DNA from: Chitinophaga silvatica
GTDB taxonomy: Bacteria; Bacteroidota; Bacteroidia; Chitinophagales; Chitinophagaceae
Assembly (NCBI RefSeq): GCF_003419895.1
Contig: NZ_QPMM01000004.1
Coordinates: 248,001-312,000, forward strand
DNA length: 64,000 nucleotides
Direction: 5' to 3'
The notes under the pieces were generated by a model. The model worked only from the letters and a program-made list of their open reading frames with translations. It had not been told where the DNA came from and made no database searches. The translations under genes were made by a program, and so were the position numbers. Positions 62,401 to 64,000 of the stretch are shown here, one piece after another; position 1 is the first letter of the stretch, and the number at the start of each line of letters is the position of its first letter.

Positions 62401-63125
62401 GGGGTTGGAGCTGGGGCCTCAACAGGTTTTTGTTCCTGAATTGGTTTAGGCGCCGGTGGAGGGGTAGCAGGTTTTTCTTCCTGTTCAGTTTTTTTAGCAA
62501 CTGGTTTTTTGCGGTTTAGAGCATCGAGATCGATGGTAGTAATGACTTTAGGGCCGTTGATTTTCGGCGATTCAGGTTTTACTACTTCTGGTTCCGCAGG
62601 AGGAGGCGTAGCTGGAGTTTTAGGAACTTCCGCGACAGGGGGAGCTGTAACTACGGGAGTTTCTGGTTTTGGTTCAGCTTTTTCCTTAGCAGGAGGCGGA
62701 GTTACCGGAGCAACATTAGCCTGAGGCTGAGGTTCCTGTTTAGGAGCTTCTTTAACAGGTTCTGGTTTTGCTTCCTGTTTAGGCGCTTCTGCAGCAGGGG
62801 CAGCAGGCGCAGTTTCTTCTTTTTCTTTATTTGAATTCTTCTTAGCCGCCGCTTCCGCTTCCTCTTTTTCTTTCTTCTTCATCGATTCTAACACGCTTCC
62901 TTTAGGCAGGGCTATTTGATCGCTTTTGCGTTTATTAGCCTTGTCTTGCTGGAATTCCGACTGCAGAGCTGTATACATAATAGCAGTGAGGCGGGCGTTG
63001 GGTGAACTGAATCCACCCATATCAAAGCCCTTATTGCTAAGGAAATCGATTAGCGTTTCCTTACCAATATTGAACTCCTTGGCTGCAGCCAGCAATCGCG
63101 GTGTGTTGTTTGTTGTTTCAGGCAT
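59457..63125 (-). CDS. infB: Translation initiation factor IF-2
   Basis: About 1222 aa, start at the ATG at 63125 ([21 protein letters not shown], the usual IF2 N-terminal domain); the frame stays open upstream to 63266 inside the nusA end. After a Pro/Ala/Lys/Glu-rich stretch (about residues 90-410) comes a Gly/Asn/Gln/His/Arg-rich stretch (about 432-578), then the conserved core: G1 [15 protein letters not shown] (about 730), [29 protein letters not shown], domains II-IV. Guides fMet-tRNA to the 30S subunit. Follows nusA as in most bacteria. Confidence 0.95.
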   Translation of the reverse strand: MPETTNNTPRLLAAAKEFNIGKETLIDFLSNKGFDMGGFSSPNARLTAIMYTALQSEFQQDKANKRKSDQIALPKGSVLESMKKKEKEEAEAAAKKNSNKEKEETAPAAPAAEAPKQEAKPEPVKEAPKQEPQPQANVAPVTPPPAKEKAEPKPETPVVTAPPVAEVPKTPATPPPAEPEVVKPESPKINGPKVITTIDLDALNRKKPVAKKTEQEEKPATPPPAPKPIQEQKPVEAPAPTPVAEKKPEPKPVQPPVQNATPPTPPAKPAEVVAPEKVAPAAQAPATPTAKVEKTDKTDTTEKTEKAAPVEDKPVVKKVEEVLQEAKPATAKEPAHIPVTKVVKAESRPQQAPAAETPPQAPPAQEEASAVIENIQAEKLTGPKVIGKIELPVQSDRRDNNKNNRDEKRKRKRIIVEKKPEPIQPKDFKEGDRKEGGHGENRPHNENRPHQGNRQHGDNRGGGNNQQHGNRQHQGGNQGGHQGGNRQHGGGDNRGGYNRNQGQGQGQGQQQGQHGQQGGGFNRGGNQQGGGFNRGNQQGGNNQGGNRSGQGGFNRQGGNQGGNRQGGNFNRPGQRGPNRPHDDKRPIEEKEIDKNEIQNKIKETMAKLSGGRGKNVKAKHRREKREERENQKLREGEENNKLQVTEFVSVSELATLMDVSFADVISKCMGLGIMVSINQRLDAEVIELVAGEFGFEVEFIGLEDAEESDEVEEVDAPEDLEPRAPIVTIMGHVDHGKTSLLDYIRNANVVAGEAGGITQHIGAYQVTTASGKKITFLDTPGHEAFTAMRARGAKAADIAVIVIAADDAIMPQTKEAISHSQAAGLPMVFAINKIDKDGANPEKIKEQLAGMNLLVEDWGGKYQSQEISAKSGLNIDVLLEKLLLEAELLELKANPNREGSGSIVEATLDKGRGYVASLLVQNGTLRQGDTIVSGSFFGKIKAMFNERGQRLEEAGPSSPVQVLGLNGAPQAGEKFKMFVDESEAKEVANRRAQIVREQGIRTKKHITLDEIGRRLALGNFKQLNLIIKADFDGSVEALSDSLQKLSTEEIVISIVHKAVGQITESDVLLATASDAIILGFQVRPSSQAAKLAEKENIEIRNYSIIYDAIEEIKSAMEGMLEPKIEKKVVCNVVVRETYKFEKVTVAGCFVTDGKLTRNTRINVVRDGIVVFTGELASLKRYKDDVKEVAANMECGLSIRGYSDLRPNDHIEGFEEVEVKRTL

Positions 63126-63252
63126 ATCGTATTTCGGGCCTCCCCTGTTTCCCGTTTCCAAACGGGATAGTTTTTTACGTTTAAACAATAACTCGAAAAA
63201 ATCAATTCCCTTTCTAATAAGGCCTTTACCTGGGAAGGGTTGTGGCTCGGCT

Positions 63253-64000
63253 TTATTCTTTGTCAAACTCTTCTTGTAATATTCTTCTTACATCCTGCAC
63301 TGTCTCTTCTTCTAAATCAGAACGGCGAACCAGTTCTTCAACAGTCAGCTCTAATACGCTGCGGGCAGTGTCACAACCTATTCGCTTCAGTTCGTCTATG
63401 ATCCATTCTTCGATTTCGTCTGAGAATTCTTCGAGATCTATATCAAATTCAGACTGTTCTTGAGCTTCGTCGCGGAATACATCTATTTCGTAACCGGTAA
63501 GTTCGCAAGCCAATTTGATGTTAACGCCTTTTTTACCGATGGCCAGTGATACCTGGTCAGGATTTAGGTAAACGGAAGCGTATTTATTGTCATTATCCAC
63601 TTCCATTCTGCTAATCCTTGCTGGTGTGAGGGAGCGTTGGATTAATAACTGAATATTAGTGGTAAAGTTGATGATATCGATATTTTCATTTCTCAATTCG
63701 CGTACGATACCGTGAATGCGGCTACCTTTCATACCCACGCATGCACCTACAGGATCGATACGGTCGTCGTATGATTCTACGGCAACTTTTGCCCTTTCAC
63801 CTGGTTCGCGAACAATTTTTTTGATGACAATCAGCCCGTCAAAGATCTCAGGCACCTCAATTTCCAGCAATTTAGCAAGGAAGGATGGATGTGTACGAGA
63901 AAGAATGATAAGTGGTGCGTTATTCTTCATTTCCACTTTCTTCACCACCGCTCTAACATTCTCTCCTTTTTTGAAATAGTCTGTAGGAATCTGTTCAGAT
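63253..64000 (-). CDS. nusA: Transcription termination/antitermination factor NusA (3' part)
   Basis: C-terminal part only; the gene continues past the window end. The visible portion starts in the S1 domain ([18 protein letters not shown]), followed by KH domains ([34 protein letters not shown]) and a short acidic/HhH-like end ([25 protein letters not shown]). NusA binds RNA polymerase and controls pausing and termination. infB follows 127 bp downstream. Confidence 0.95.
   Translation of the reverse strand, partial: SEQIPTDYFKKGENVRAVVKKVEMKNNAPLIILSRTHPSFLAKLLEIEVPEIFDGLIVIKKIVREPGERAKVAVESYDDRIDPVGACVGMKGSRIHGIVRELRNENIDIINFTTNIQLLIQRSLTPARISRMEVDNDNKYASVYLNPDQVSLAIGKKGVNIKLACELTGYEIDVFRDEAQEQSEFDIDLEEFSDEIEEWIIDELKRIGCDTARSVLELTVEELVRRSDLEEETVQDVRRILQEEFDKE

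Noticed and set aside
63126..63266. N-terminal extension of infB up to 63266
   Set aside because: It would need a TTG start inside nusA, and the encoded segment is unlike the IF2 N-terminus, whereas [19 protein letters not shown] at 63125 matches it.

Overview
The window reads as chromosome of a Bacteroidota bacterium, most likely Chitinophagaceae (Chitinophaga-like). Reasons seen in the sequence: many TAnnTTTG -7 promoter boxes, few strong Shine-Dalgarno sites, a gliding lipoprotein (GldH), a GLPGLI protein next to a CarboxypepD_reg/TonB-plug outer-membrane beta-barrel protein, BatD/BatE, futalosine-route menaquinone synthesis (MqnC), a fused CcoNO cytochrome cbb3 oxidase, and an IF2 with a very large Gly/Asn/Gln-rich linker. 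No phage, CRISPR array, rRNA or tRNA is seen; it is mostly core genome with some small repeat elements.

Layout. 0.1-11.5 kb: divergent arginase-fold protein, two LprI-like proteins, an inactive/active M16 peptidase pair, two retropepsin-like aspartic proteases, mqnC, a lipoprotein, a GNAT, a Tat-exported TIM-barrel isomerase and a small membrane protein. 11.5-18.3 kb: OMP/GLPGLI pair divergent from an OmpR-type two-component system, then a LytS-type kinase. 18.4-23.1 kb: pheS, 3-hydroxyacyl-CoA dehydrogenase, epimerase, lipoprotein, lpxD-like. 23.1-35.4 kb: a complete cbb3 oxidase locus on the minus strand (FNR-type regulator, hemerythrin-like protein, ccoI, cupin, ccoS, ccoNO, ccoQ, ccoP, ccoG, ccoH, SafE-like protein, hemN). 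35.4-41.1 kb: pseudouridine synthase, yicC, gldH with its own two-component system, and a degenerate LytS-like kinase with a LytTR regulator. 41-48.6 kb: batE/batD, SDR, yjjG, psd/cdsA and a CPBP protease. 48.7-64 kb: dusB, HNH/NUMOD protein, Dna2-like nuclease-helicase, proC, sixA, purF, surA, infB and nusA (cut by the window end).

What stands out. (1) Three palindromic elements, each about 210 bp, all lie between convergent genes. Two belong to one family: their arms differ between copies but co-vary, and in the first copy the palindrome tips are the stop codons of both flanking genes. (2) The third, unrelated in sequence, is split by a 117-bp self-palindromic MITE with IS3/IS150-like ends and a perfect 5-bp target duplication; removing it restores the palindrome arm. 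Beside it lies a decayed copy of the proC 3' end. (3) The cbb3 locus has two promoters in which an FNR-type box lies exactly 33 bp (centre to centre) upstream of the -7 box, next to an FNR homologue with four N-terminal cysteines. (4) The two-component system at 15.4 kb has two near-identical 17-bp boxes, each made of TGTTA half-sites 10 bp apart, upstream of its promoter. (5) A plus-strand intrinsic terminator at 23.3 kb has no plus-strand gene in front of it, which suggests a small RNA. (6) Several proteins have lost catalytic residues: arginase-fold protein, one aspartic protease, one M16 subunit, one LytS-like kinase and a hemerythrin-like protein.
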